A stretch of DNA of 64,000 bases from Blepharisma stoltei (taxonomy: Eukaryota; Ciliophora; Heterotrichea; Heterotrichida; Blepharismidae), in assembly GCA_914767885.1 (NCBI GenBank), contig CAJZBQ010000040.1, forward strand, positions 868,001-932,000, given 5' to 3'. Position numbers and translations under genes: made by a program. Position 1 is the stretch's first letter. Each line of letters opens with the position of its first letter. The notes beneath the pieces were generated by a model. That model saw only the letters and a list, made by a program, of their open reading frames with translations. It searched no databases and had not been told where the DNA came from. Shown here in pieces: positions 36,168 through 45,716 of this stretch.

Positions 36168-36932
36168 TTAAGTATGATAGGTCGGGATTTTTGACTTGAT
36201 AATAGGAACAATTTCTTCTCCTCCTTGCTCTTCTAGCGTCATTAATACTTCTATAGCATTTCTATACAAATTAGACATCAAAAATAAATTTTATTAAAAA
36301 ATCATTACTTTTTTATAATTTAAATATACCATATTTTAACGCTAAATTAATCCAACATCATATAAAACTTTATCCCTATAATTTCTCTCATTCATTTTCT
36401 TTCCTAGCTGCTGAAGAAACAGATGAACATGATTATTCAAATAAGGACCCACCAGTTCTGAAAGCAGCCTATATTGAACTTACTTTAATGTATCTAAAGC
36501 TGAACTGACGGCGCCTTTATCACTATTTGTCAAAGCTTGTCGTAAAGGCATTACTAATCTCGGAATTAGAGGTATTGTTTTTTCTACAGCGCCCTCAGCT
36601 GTCAACAGTTCTTTAGTCCCTTGACGAGATACAAACATATAAGGATGCTCAGTTTCTATGAGCCCTTCAAAAAGAGTAACCAAAAGAGGGTCATAGCTTA
36701 GCTGAGAAGGCGGAGTTGACCATAACAAACTCATAGAAACAGATCCATGATTGATTCTGCATGGAATCCCACCTGCAGAGTATACATATCCAAGATTTCT
36801 GTATAATATTTACGTTTTACTCTTATTTTTAGGCTTGAAAGGATCAGCTGCTTTAACTTGAAGTCTGTCACTAGGCTTAGAGCTAAAAGAGTTAGCTTTT
36901 TTCTTTTTAGATTCTTCTTGAGCTGGCCTCAT
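36168..36932 (-). CDS. PACRG-like protein (PACRGL type)
   Basis: Removing two 15-nt introns (36799-36813 and 36469-36483) and a 114-bp TA-bounded IES (36265-36378) leaves 621 nt, 206 residues in one frame. The product has a Lys/Ser-rich head, then YSAGGIPCRINHGS, LSYDPLLVTLFEGLIETEHPY, FVSRQGTKELL, LIPRLVMPLRQAL, LLSELVGPYLNNH, EQGGEEIVP and the ending IIKSKIPTYHT. These match PACRG-like proteins nearly end to end. PACRG relatives form helical-repeat proteins of ciliary doublet microtubules, consistent with a ciliate. Its 3' end has been copied, as relics, into two spacers of the adjacent nuclease array. Confidence 0.88.
36265..36378 (-). other. IES, 114 bp, TA-bounded, in the PACRG-like gene
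   Basis: Excision joins MNERNY to RNAIEVLMTLEEQGG with exact family spacing. The unspliced frame ends in a TAG within the segment. Confidence 0.8.
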
Positions 36933-36977
36933 ATTTTAACAAATATTTTATTTAAATAAATACTCAAAAAAGCATTA

Positions 36978-38039
36978 CTAAATGCTTGACATTATCTTTA
37001 TTAAATTTTCCTGCAACTTTTGATTTGCCTCATATAAATCCCTAGTTTTTTCTTCAAATACTGCTGAGCTTTCTGCTAGCGAATCATATTTCACTTGTAA
37101 ATTTCTATATTTTTCTATCAGATCTTCTAGCCTCTTTTTCAAATACTCATTTTCTTCAAAATAATTTTTATCATTATTTTTTTCTTTTTTCTTTTTTGCT
37201 TTTTTCTCAGTTTTCTCTTCTTTTTTCTTGTCTAAATCTTTAAGTTTTGCCATCAAATGGTTATTTAAATCTTGCATCCTCAGCATAGTTTTTTTATTTT
37301 CTTGGATTTTTTCTTCATATTCTTTGATCTTCCTAACTCTTTCTTACTGTTCGATTTCTTTATCTTTTTTTCGTAGCTGATTTTTAAAGGAACCTTCCCC
37401 TCTATTAATATTGGAATTTACGTTGACTAATGACTGGCATGACTCAATAGTTTTGTTTTTCTTTATTATTTCCTGCTCGAGATCTTTTATTATAGCTTCT
37501 TTATCTTTTAAAGCTTTTTCTAGTGATTTGATAGTAGCTAAAGCTCCTTGTAGCCTCATTTTGAGATTTGAATGAGGGTTTTTTTGTTCGTTTGAGCTAT
37601 TAGAATTTTCGCTTTTTTTGATACTTGGGGTGGTTTCTTTCAAAGTTTCAATATTTTGAGAGTTTTCTGAATAATGACTTTGTAAGGTCAGCTGGAAAGG
37701 AGAGCTTGAAATAAATTTTTCTTTTTCAGATTCGCTGGAAATGCAGAGATCGTCTTCTTCGTCCTCAATTTCTTCTTGATTATCGAAATGTTTCCCAAGC
37801 TCTTTATCAAGTTCTTCCATTTCTTGCTTAATTGTTTTGAGAAATTGTTTATCATAATTGCTTTCTTTAGTTTTCATTCCAAGAGCATTATTGAGCTCCT
37901 CGTCAACTCGGGAGAGGTTGTTTTCTTTTTTAGGGGTTATTTGAGCTGATTTTATAGGTGAGTCTGCGATTTTTATTCTTTCTTCGGATTCTTTAATTAT
38001 ATTTCGAAGTTTTCTAAGATCAGGGATTTTCCCACTCAT
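36978..38039 (-). CDS. Coiled-coil protein with one 15-nt intron
   Basis: 348 residues after removal of the intron at 37333-37347 (GTAAGAAAGAGTTAG), which otherwise brings a TAA into frame. The first 60 residues hold a basic helix (IPDLRKLRNIIKESEERIK). Low-complexity acidic and Ser/Asn segments follow, then a coiled coil from about residue 165 to the end, interrupted by a Lys-rich KKKEEKTEKKAKKKKEK stretch. I recognise no family. It is transcribed in the same direction as the PACRG-like gene, 45 bp upstream of its start. Confidence 0.7.
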
Positions 38040-38182
38040 TTTGTAAATTAAATTATATATACCATTTAAAATGGTTGAATTATTTTAATTTCTATAAATA
38101 AATAGAATTTTGTTTTTTTTTATTATATGATGATTAAGGTTTTTATGAGAATTTTTAATTTTGTTTAATGAATTGATATTAG

Positions 38183-39625
38183 TTAAAGATCTTCTTTTTT
38201 CTGATTTTCGCTTTCCTTTTTAGAAGCCTGGTCTCTTGGTCTTGGCTTATATTCTGAAGAGACTACTCTGTTTTTCTTTATGAACTCAATGATATCTTCA
38301 GCCTTTTTTTCTTTATTTGTATATTCAATTCCTGAGCTCTCACCAGCCTTGAATAGCTTTAGAGTAGGGAATGAAAAAATATCATGTCCAGGGATATCAT
38401 TTGCCATTGCGTCAATTGCATAAATAGATAGAGTGTCATTACCAATTGTTTCTAAAACTTCATCCAACTGTTTTTCAAGCACTCTACAATGCATGCACCA
38501 TGGAGCATAAAAGTGGACTAACACATCTTTTTCAGCTGAAGGTACAAGTTTCTTAAAGTTTGACGTTGTTAATAACGAATCATCGTCAGGGGCTAACTGA
38601 GACTTATAGAACTGTTTTGCTGTCCCATCTTCCCATTCTTTAATAAGATACCCTAACTCTTCTTTAGCCGCTTTATCTGCTGGGTATTTACGAAGAACTC
38701 CATTAATTGGTTTTATTATCATCGCAAAAGGCTGTTTATCTGGATTTACTCCAAGAAGTTCAGCAAAGGTCAGATGCTGATGCAAATCTCCAATAGAAAA
38801 TTTTATTTTTCCATGATGTGTCAAGGCTAGTTCATCAACAATCTCATCCAGTTCACTTTGTGAGGAATTTCTGAATACAAATAATCCAGGCTTATTGTTA
38901 TCAAAAAAGTACTCATAAGCTGCATCCCCAAATGGCAAAACCCATCCGTATTTTTCTTCGTCAATAAAAGCTTTTAGCTTATCAGCTTTAAGCTCTCCTT
39001 CAAATACCTTAGTTTTATAGTCATTTTTTTTAAAAACCACAAAGGAAGGATTAGCGTATTTATAAACAGAAAGAGCGACTGGGTGTATAGAAATCCCTAT
39101 TAAGGCGTTTTGTTCAAATTTAATAGCTTTTGCAAGCTCATTTGAAGCTTCAGAATCCTCGTCAGCAAAAAGTACAAAAACAGTAGGATTTTCGCTTATA
39201 AATTGTTGGACGTCAGGGTAAGACCTCAAAAGTTTTACCTTTGGGGATAATCTTAGTTTCACCCATTGGGTAATATCACTTGCTGTCTGAGGGCCAGTGT
39301 ATTCATAATGGACCTTCCCTGAAAAGTAGTGGAATGAAGGGCCAGCCTTGATATCATATGCAACACCTATATGCTTATTATGTCCCATATCATACTGGCC
39401 TAGCAAAATATCTGATTGATCTTTAAATGATGCCGCGACTTTTTTCATTTCTGGCAAAAGTCGCTTATAGTGCCCACACTTAGGCTCATAAAACATCACA
39501 AACATGTCTTTCGGCTCTTTTACAGCTTCCATCCAGTTCAGATCATCAAGAAAATACAGATTTTCGTCATGAATTAGCTCTCCGTATGTTAAACTTAGCA
39601 AGGCAAAAAACACGTGTCCCCACAT
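38183..39625 (-). CDS. Protein disulfide isomerase-like ER protein
   Basis: 480 residues. A hydrophobic signal peptide covers about residues 1-14. A first thioredoxin-like domain has the altered active site YEPKCGHY (C50, H52, Y53; the second Cys is missing). Two middle domains lack active sites. A last thioredoxin domain has APWCMHC (C377, C380). The protein ends KKEDL, close to the KDEL retrieval signal. This a-b-b'-a' layout is that of PDI, which forms and shuffles disulfides in the ER. The lost Cys should make the first domain unable to form an internal disulfide, while the CMHC site may still be active. No intron or IES is needed. Confidence 0.88.
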   Translation of the reverse strand: MWGHVFFALLSLTYGELIHDENLYFLDDLNWMEAVKEPKDMFVMFYEPKCGHYKRLLPEMKKVAASFKDQSDILLGQYDMGHNKHIGVAYDIKAGPSFHYFSGKVHYEYTGPQTASDITQWVKLRLSPKVKLLRSYPDVQQFISENPTVFVLFADEDSEASNELAKAIKFEQNALIGISIHPVALSVYKYANPSFVVFKKNDYKTKVFEGELKADKLKAFIDEEKYGWVLPFGDAAYEYFFDNNKPGLFVFRNSSQSELDEIVDELALTHHGKIKFSIGDLHQHLTFAELLGVNPDKQPFAMIIKPINGVLRKYPADKAAKEELGYLIKEWEDGTAKQFYKSQLAPDDDSLLTTSNFKKLVPSAEKDVLVHFYAPWCMHCRVLEKQLDEVLETIGNDTLSIYAIDAMANDIPGHDIFSFPTLKLFKAGESSGIEYTNKEKKAEDIIEFIKKNRVVSSEYKPRPRDQASKKESENQKKEDL

Positions 39626-39638
39626 TTTTATCTTAAAG

Positions 39639-39875
39639 TTATGTAAAAATTTTATTTAAAAGCAGCTTATTAGAGTAAATCATTGTACCAATAATTTCGT
39701 CAGGGTCCCATAGGATTTGAGGTGATTTTTCAATTAAATATTGAGTTGTGTTGTGAGGCGCCTTAGGCGGAAATCGTCGGTCATATCGAAAGGTACGGGT
39801 CTTCAGCTTGGAGCGAGGCTGGATTTTGTGAATTTTTTTGCTGCTGGTTTGGCTCGTTGGTAGATAGGTCTTCAT
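39639..39875 (-). CDS. Small basic protein with an APHNTTQYL motif
   Basis: 78 residues ending 13 bp before the PDI-like start. The basic N-terminal half (KKIHKIQPRSKLKTRTFRYD) is followed by FPPKAPHNTTQYLIEKS. The APxNTTQYL segment resembles the conserved NTTQFL stretch of HEXIM proteins, which inhibit P-TEFb, but the rest is too short to decide. It could also be a chance match in an unknown small protein. Composition is protein-like and no antisense gene is present. Confidence 0.5.
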   Translation of the reverse strand: MKTYLPTSQTSSKKIHKIQPRSKLKTRTFRYDRRFPPKAPHNTTQYLIEKSPQILWDPDEIIGTMIYSNKLLLNKIFT

Positions 39876-40303
39876 ATAGTTTTTGGTGATAAGGATTTAA
39901 ATGGTGAAATATGATAAAGATCAGAAATGAAGCCAATATGAAAAGAGATAAATTTTTAAATTTTCAGAGATAGTCCCCTGATAAGGCAAATTAATGGGCT
40001 AAGAAAGTATGAAAAGGCGTCTTGGGATAAAATATTGAATATAAGATTATGTAATTGCTTTAGAAATATCATTAATCAATGGAATTTTAATATTAATAAT
40101 ATTTTTGATTTTTAAATTATGCAGGGGATTATTTATTTTAAACTTTATGATGTAGGTGTAATAAATTTTGAATACATAAAGAAATAAGAATAGCTTTCTA
40201 AATATTTTTTACAATAAAAATTATATTTATTGGGTAATCATAAAGGAAATATTTTCAAAAAATCATTATTAAGGAAAAGTTTAATTTATGTATTATATGA
40301 TAA
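39876..40303. other. AT-rich intergenic sequence
   Basis: No gene or repeat recognised between two minus-strand genes. Confidence 0.5.
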
Positions 40304-42091
40304 CTAGCCCCATCGGTTAGCCCTTGTCATAAAGCTTGCTATATCACAGCCAGATTTAAACGAAACTCTAAACTGGCAAGGAGTAAGTGAAGTATACTGT
40401 ATCGGCAAAGATTTAAGCTGCTGCAAAGAATTTTCTTGATGATAAAGTGAAACATTAGGTGTGAGATGTATAATAGAATTACTATTTGATATTGAGCCAC
40501 TCATAAGCGATCCTTTAGATTTGCTCATATTATGAAGCTCTTTAGCTTTCAAATTATGAAGATGATGAGGCACGCGAGAATAAATAACAGGCGAAAACGT
40601 GCATTCCTCAACTCCTTTTTCCTCTTTCGCTTTTATCATTTTATTAACTTTTTGATGTTTTTCTTTTGCTCAGCTGTTACTTCTTTCCAAAACTGATAAG
40701 ATTAGATTAGATTAGATTAAAGCTGTGTGTTTATAGTCCCTACTTCCAAATTCTTCGCGTTCCGCAGCGGACCCGCTGCGGGGTGGGCACCCTAAAGGCA
40801 CTCGAGCCCGGGCCGAAACCCCGGTTTCTCGGTAGTGGCAAATTCCCTCCTGATCCGGGTCATACGGATTTTGCCGGGAACCACCAATTTCCAACTCGAG
40901 GCCATGTCTACCCAACCCTGCTCGCCTCTGGCCAGATCGCCCCTTTTGATCGGGACCCTTTTCGACTGGAGAGACTTGTGCCCTTGAGATATGTGTCGAG
41001 CTTCGCCTCCCCTCTTTCCCGATCTCCAAGAAAGAACTCAACCCCTTGCGGGATTCGGGGCTAAGCCACCAAGTAGCCTAGGCAGGTAGTTCACCCTGCC
41101 TCTTTCGGACACCGAGTCTGGGCCTCGGCGCTACTGGCAAAAAGAATGCGAAAAACTGCTGCCCGGGTCAAGTCCCAAAATCAGCGGAAATTGGGCTGGG
41201 CCTCTCGCCTCGAGGCTAACTCTTCCCTTGAGTAGCTCTCCGCATCCAAAAACCACGTCCGGTATACATAAGGACACCCGCCACGGAAGGACGGGTCGCT
41301 CGTCTCCGGCCATTTTATGTATATTCTAAAACTGATAAATTAAGCAAACTTTTTGATTGAGATTTTTCTTTTCTTGAATGCACTGAAGCAGATCGGGTGG
41401 ATGTTGAAGGCGTTTTTGGAATCTTTTTTATAGTTTTCTTAGGCTTAGGCTCAGGTGTTTTTGCAATCTGATGGCTTGTAAACTGTTTTTCAATTGATTC
41501 GTTAAAAGGGGTCGTTTTGAATGTTGGGCTACTCATGTTATTTGATTCAGGGCTTGCTTCTGTTGGGGAAATATAGATCGGAGAGCACTCTTGTGAAGAT
41601 CTAAAAGGCGATCTCTGTTCAATTACCTCACTCTTTATATCTGATATAATAGACTTCGAAATATTTACAAATAAATCCCCAAATAATTTTTGTTCAGCTT
41701 TTTTGGCTAATTCTTGGGATTTTTTCGAAATTTTTGGTTTGTTCCTCATTTTGCCCATTTCTTCTTTTTCTCTTTTCGTTCTTAAATCTTCAATCCGTTT
41801 CTGTGCCAAAACTTGTTTCTGCATTAGCTTGTCTTCGATTCTCATAGCTGAGACTTTATTTGATCTTCTTGAATCGCCTAAATATACTGGAGATCCTTCT
41901 ATTGACGGTTTTTGTGATGAAAATTCCTCATTTGTTTTCTCGTCTCTTGGGCTTGAAATTGGAGGAGTGATGATTATTGATGACTGTGGGGTAAACTGTA
42001 ATGGAAAATCATAATAATAGTCGTCAATATGCTTTGGTATAGAATTTGTAGCAGGAGGATGAAATTCTAAAGAATCAGATAAGTTTAACAT
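40304..42091 (-). CDS. Ser/Lys-rich protein of unknown function, split by a retroposon
   Basis: Removing insertion D plus one copy of its 11-bp duplication gives a single 382-residue frame. LNLSVLE joins ERSNSWAKEKHQKVNK, with Trp as TGA, then VEECTFSPVIYSRVP. The N-terminal two-thirds are Ser/Pro-rich with a basic coiled stretch (LMQKQVLAQKRIEDLRTKREK). The ECTFSP phrase after a charged helix is a pattern common in ciliate and kinetoplastid cytoskeletal proteins. I start at the ATG giving MLNLSDSLEF; an upstream TTG extends the frame but is unlikely to be used. Function unknown. Confidence 0.7.
40700..41338 (-). mobile_element. SINE-like retroposon, insertion D
   Basis: 628-bp GC-rich element between perfect 11-bp repeats AAAACTGATAA (40689-40699 and 41328-41338). 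On the minus strand it begins ATACATAAAATGGCCGG and ends in tandem TAATC units (seen on + as GATTA repeats at 40700-40719), a typical retroposon tail. It is related to insertion C. It lies in the middle of an exon, and its target repeat contains TA. Confidence 0.88.
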
Positions 42092-42165
42092 TAAATTTTG
42101 CAAAAAAATTATTTATCAGGATTTAAAAAATATTTTTGGAAATTTTGCAAAACTAAAATCCCTTA

Positions 42166-42435
42166 CTCCCTTTAGGAGCGGACGAGCTGTTATTTTTAGG
42201 ATAAATAACCTATTTAGAAGCGAGAAAAGCATTTTTTAATGTAATTTTTTTTTGAAAAAATATTTTTATATAATAATAAAATTTCAAGTCAATTATATTG
42301 AATTTTAGAAATATCTTACATTCTAAAACATAAAATCTATATTTTATTAAAATATTTAAATATGGATAAAAGAATTCCTATGTAGAATTTCCAACGAAAA
42401 AAATCCAAAAATTTTTGTTCATTAACTAAAGGGAG
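42166..42435. mobile_element. Decayed MITE, intergenic
   Basis: Inverted ends CTCCCTTTAG and CTAAAGGGAG, 270 bp. The left flank is TTA; the right flank is ACTAA, so any duplication has decayed. The interior is AT-rich. The ends differ from the main family past CTCCC. Confidence 0.55.
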
Positions 42436-42548
42436 ACTAAAGAAGTCGATTTATTTCAGTATCCTACATGATAAAATTTTAATTGTTGAATACACATATT
42501 TGTCTAATTGGTTCTGATATTTAAATATGAAAATATAATTTGTATAAT

Positions 42549-42884
42549 ATGAATTCTGATCTGAAGAAAAAGCTGAGAATCAAATCTGGAGTCGTGAAAA
42601 GGATGAACAGAGAGCACGAATCGTATCAAAGAGAAGTTGATAAAGACAGAGATAGAGTTCAGAAACTGAGAGACAATGGAGCAAGCGAGTCTGAAATCAA
42701 AAGACAAGAAGAAGTATTGCAAGAAACCATTGCTATGATACCATATACAAGAAGAAAACTGAATGAAGCCATTCAAGGACTCAGAGATTTTATGAAGGAA
42801 AATGATACAAACAATGATCTTATTGGATCCCAGGAATGGACTGAAGCATCAAACTCGCTTTCCGCTGCTTCAGTGAGTGTATAA
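42549..42884 (+). CDS. Tubulin-specific chaperone A (cofactor A)
   Basis: 111 residues starting at ATG 42549; a TTG nine bases upstream is in frame but unlikely to be used. The sequence follows the TBCA three-helix bundle: LRIKSGVVKRMNREHESYQ, then EIKRQEEVLQETIAMIPYTR, then KLNEAIQGLRDF. TBCA captures beta-tubulin intermediates during tubulin folding in the cytoplasm. Length equals the family norm of about 110. No intron, IES or TGA is needed. Short AT-rich spacers and MITEs lie on both sides. Confidence 0.92.
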   Translation: MNSDLKKKLRIKSGVVKRMNREHESYQREVDKDRDRVQKLRDNGASESEIKRQEEVLQETIAMIPYTRRKLNEAIQGLRDFMKENDTNNDLIGSQEWTEASNSLSAASVSV

Positions 42885-43397
42885 TATTTTTTCATTAGAA
42901 ATAATTGAAATTTTTCTTAAATTAGTGTTTTGCAAAAACGCAACAGATTAATAATTTAAAATGAAAACTGGAGAGGAATCTATCATATTTATGAGTAATT
43001 CATTTTATTAATTTCTTTATAGAAATATAATATCATATAGATATTAGACGCTGCAAACCAGCAAAAAAATGTTAAAGATGAAATCCAAATATTCTCCTTA
43101 CTTCCCTGGTAAAACTATTGGAAAATCCACCTTTTGTGAGCTAGCAAAAAATTTTTATAATGGTGGTATCATCACAAATTTTTAGTAATTCTACTGAATT
43201 TTAAACAAGATTCTAAAAAAACAATTCCAATTTTTTTAAATTCTTAATTAAAAATCAAAGCACCCCTTCACGAAGGAGGAGCTAAATAATATTCATAAAA
43301 TATACATGAAAATGTCATAAAAATTCTAAAAAACTTTTTAAATCATATAAGCTTATTAATTCCTAATCAATTTTATGATTTCATAGAATAGCCTTAA
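42885..43397. other. Intergenic, AT-rich
   Basis: No gene recognised. An ACTTCCCTGG...CCACCTTTTGTGAGC stretch at 43090-43145 and AGCACCCCTTCACGAAGGAGGAGC near 43260 look like further decayed MITE ends, so an old element may underlie 43100-43280. Confidence 0.4.
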
Positions 43398-43785
43398 CTC
43401 CCCCCCCCCCCTCCGTGAGCGAACAAAACCATTAGAAAAATCGCCATTTTTTGACCAAAAACCCACCCTCCGTGAGTGAACAAAAATTTTTTTAATAGAA
43501 AAAATTTTAATGGAAAAAAAAATTTTGATATATAAGTGATAATTAGTATAATGAAATCTAGAGCTAATTCTGTTTAATTTTAAACAAATTGCGTTTTAAA
43601 ACATAAATTTTGCAAATTAAATTAATATTTGCTTCCCAATTTTTGCAAATTAGGATTTTTTTAAATTTCGAAAAAAATATTTTTTTTATAAAATTTATAT
43701 ATATATTTTTTTTTAAAAAAAAAAATTAACCCCCCTCCGTGAGCGAAACAAAATTTTTTTGTTCGCTCACGGAGGGGGGGGGGAG
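43398..43785. mobile_element. MITE, intact, intergenic
   Basis: 388 bp, flanked by TAA on both sides. One end has two direct copies of CTCCGTGAGYGAACAAAA about 57 bp apart; the other end is a palindrome of the same box. Nearly identical, in inverse orientation, to the copy in PWP2 at 55209-55595. Confidence 0.9.
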
Positions 43786-44150
43786 TAAGTATTTTAATAA
43801 TCAAATATTTAATAATTAACAGGGAGTTCTAAAAATTCTCAAATTTGTTGAATTTATATCAAAATTAAAACTTTGATTAAAAATTGGGGAAATGAATTAT
43901 TTTTGAAAGAAATTATCAATGAAAGATTTTCGCTTACATTTATTTATACACAAGAATCGAGATAAATATTTTCCCATCTATTTTATCCAAGCTCTAAAGC
44001 CTCCTAAATATCAATCTCTCTTATTAATATCGAAATGGCATCATTTTTATAATAAAAAATCCCGAATCCCTGGATTACAACCTATTCTATTTTGGCCCAT
44101 ATTTTGGGCTAAACTGCTATAAATAGCGAGCTGAAAACGCGGATAATCTA
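43786..44150. other. Intergenic, no convincing gene
   Basis: A 67-codon frame at 43919-44122 exists, but its composition (Ile, Phe, Lys, Trp) matches translated AT-rich spacer and it has no recognisable feature. Confidence 0.5.
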
Positions 44151-44681
44151 ATGGATTGCACATTACGTGATCAACGACGCACTTTATTGGAGACCACGAA
44201 TCAAGAATTTGCCGTCGTGCCTTTTAGCATTGCGACGGAAAAGCCTTTCACAACCTCACCTTTTCCACCTCTACATAGAGAAAAACAGTTCTATCAGCCT
44301 AATAGCCCTGTACCTAATGATTTCTCCACTATCAGCAGCCCCTCAGAGACCCATACATATCCGCTTAAAAAACGACAACGGAAAAACGGGAATCAATTGG
44401 ATGTTTTAAAGAAAGAGTTCATACCTGGACGAATGTGGGATAAGAATAAAATCGAAGAAATAGCCTTAACTACTGGGCTGAATGAAGGACAAATCTACAA
44501 GTGGGGGTGGGATCAATTTCAAAAATCAAGAACTAGAAAGAAATATGAGGCAGAGCCTGACCTTGTATGTCTGGAGAGCTTATCTCCTACTGCTCTAGAG
44601 GCTGATTTTTTGAAAGTTTTGAGGTCGTATAAGCTTTCTGTAGCAACAATGGCCGTCCAAAAAAGTTTGGTTGGAAAATAA
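44151..44681 (+). CDS. Homeodomain-like DNA-binding protein
   Basis: 176 residues. About residues 72-130 resemble a homeodomain: basic start KKRQRKNGNQLDVLKKEF, a turn (PGRMWDKNKIEEIALTTGL), and a recognition-helix-like segment EGQIYKWGWDQFQKSRTRKK. The usual WFQNRR is altered to WGWDQFQKSR, so DNA contacts may differ. The N-terminal part is Ser/Pro-rich. Such divergent homeodomain-like proteins occur in ciliates, where they may regulate transcription. No intron or TGA is required. Confidence 0.7.
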   Translation: MDCTLRDQRRTLLETTNQEFAVVPFSIATEKPFTTSPFPPLHREKQFYQPNSPVPNDFSTISSPSETHTYPLKKRQRKNGNQLDVLKKEFIPGRMWDKNKIEEIALTTGLNEGQIYKWGWDQFQKSRTRKKYEAEPDLVCLESLSPTALEADFLKVLRSYKLSVATMAVQKSLVGK

Positions 44682-45075
44682 TTGAGCTAATAATTTATAA
44701 ACTTTCTCCTGCTAATTTATTATTTTTTATGGAAGTTTTTCTGGAGAGATTCAGCGAGATATGACGGCTGAAATGACAAAAAATTAATGATTATATCAGC
44801 TAAGATTAATGAGTTCTGTAGAATTATGATTAAAGGTGTTTTTCAGAAATCACCATAACGGTGTATTTTTTTGACATAAAATGGAGATGAAAATATTTTT
44901 AATCTTGCTGCTTTAATTGAAAATTGAGATAGCATGCATTCTTGAAGTTTAAAATCATAGCAATGACTGGCAAATTTTTATTAATTTTTTTATTTAAGTT
45001 TATTATTGATTTTTAGCCTGTGTAAATTATATATATTATGAACTATAAACTCTGAATATTTAGCATAATTTCTTA
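44682..45075. other. AT-rich intergenic spacer
   Basis: No gene recognised; ends at the left flank of a MITE. Confidence 0.5.
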
Positions 45076-45623
45076 CTCCCCCCATCCTTGATCGAACGAT
45101 TGACTGTAAAAAATTCCTAAAAATTAGGGAAATTAACCCCCATCCTTGATCTAACGATTTTCATATCATGCAAATTTATATATATATATAAAAATATATT
45201 AGTTATCAAAGCTTGGGAAGATGTACCTAATGAAGTTGCTTTCAGAGACTTTGAGATGGCAAAAAGCTACGAAATCGACCATCCGAAGTGATTTAGTCAT
45301 CAACCTATGCTTAAAAACTCAATAATCTAAAAAATAGAGATTCTTTAAAATTTAAAAAACATTATTTTTTGATTCAAATTTATACAGTTTAAAGGGGTAA
45401 TCAATAAATCAAAATATTAAAATTTGATGGTTTTATGAAATTAATTCAATTTTTTGCTGTAAAAATAATTATTAAATACTCTACCCTCTTATTTAAAAGT
45501 AAATAAAACAAATATATATATATTTTTTATTTTATATATAAAATTTTTTTCCCAAAAAAAATTTTTTTTAGCCCCCATCCTTGATCGAACGATGGCGAGC
45601 CGTTCGATCAAAAGATGGGGGAG
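45076..45623 (+). mobile_element. MITE-like element with a pogo-type transposase remnant
   Basis: 548 bp with ends CTCCCCCCATCCTTGATCGA and its inverse, flanked by TTA on both sides. The interior at about 45205-45330 (+) reads, with TGA as Trp, VIKAWEDVPNEVAFRDFEMA followed by about 20 residues and a stop. The W..VP.E....F pattern is what the C-terminus of pogo/Tigger DDE transposases looks like. I read this as an internally deleted transposon that kept the 3' end of its gene. A second internal copy of the end motif lies at 45136-45160. Confidence 0.75.
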
Positions 45624-45716
45624 TTAGCAGGATCATAAATCATGATATTTCCAATATAAACCAATGTTTATAAGATAATTTAAATAATTTAGCCTAATTT
45701 CCATTTAAAATACATT

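Noticed and set aside
40712-41313. ORFs of 60-109 codons in a GC-rich block, possible horizontally acquired gene
   Set aside because: The block is bounded by 11-bp repeats and a tandem tail, so a retroposon explains it better. The frames overlap on both strands without homology.
43380-43790. CRISPR-like array from repeated CTCCGTGAGCGAAC boxes
   Set aside because: The boxes are inverted as well as direct, irregularly spaced, and belong to the ends of a MITE.
43919-44122. 67-codon + strand ORF upstream of the homeodomain-like gene
   Set aside because: Composition is that of translated AT-rich spacer, with no motif and no in-frame link to the next gene.
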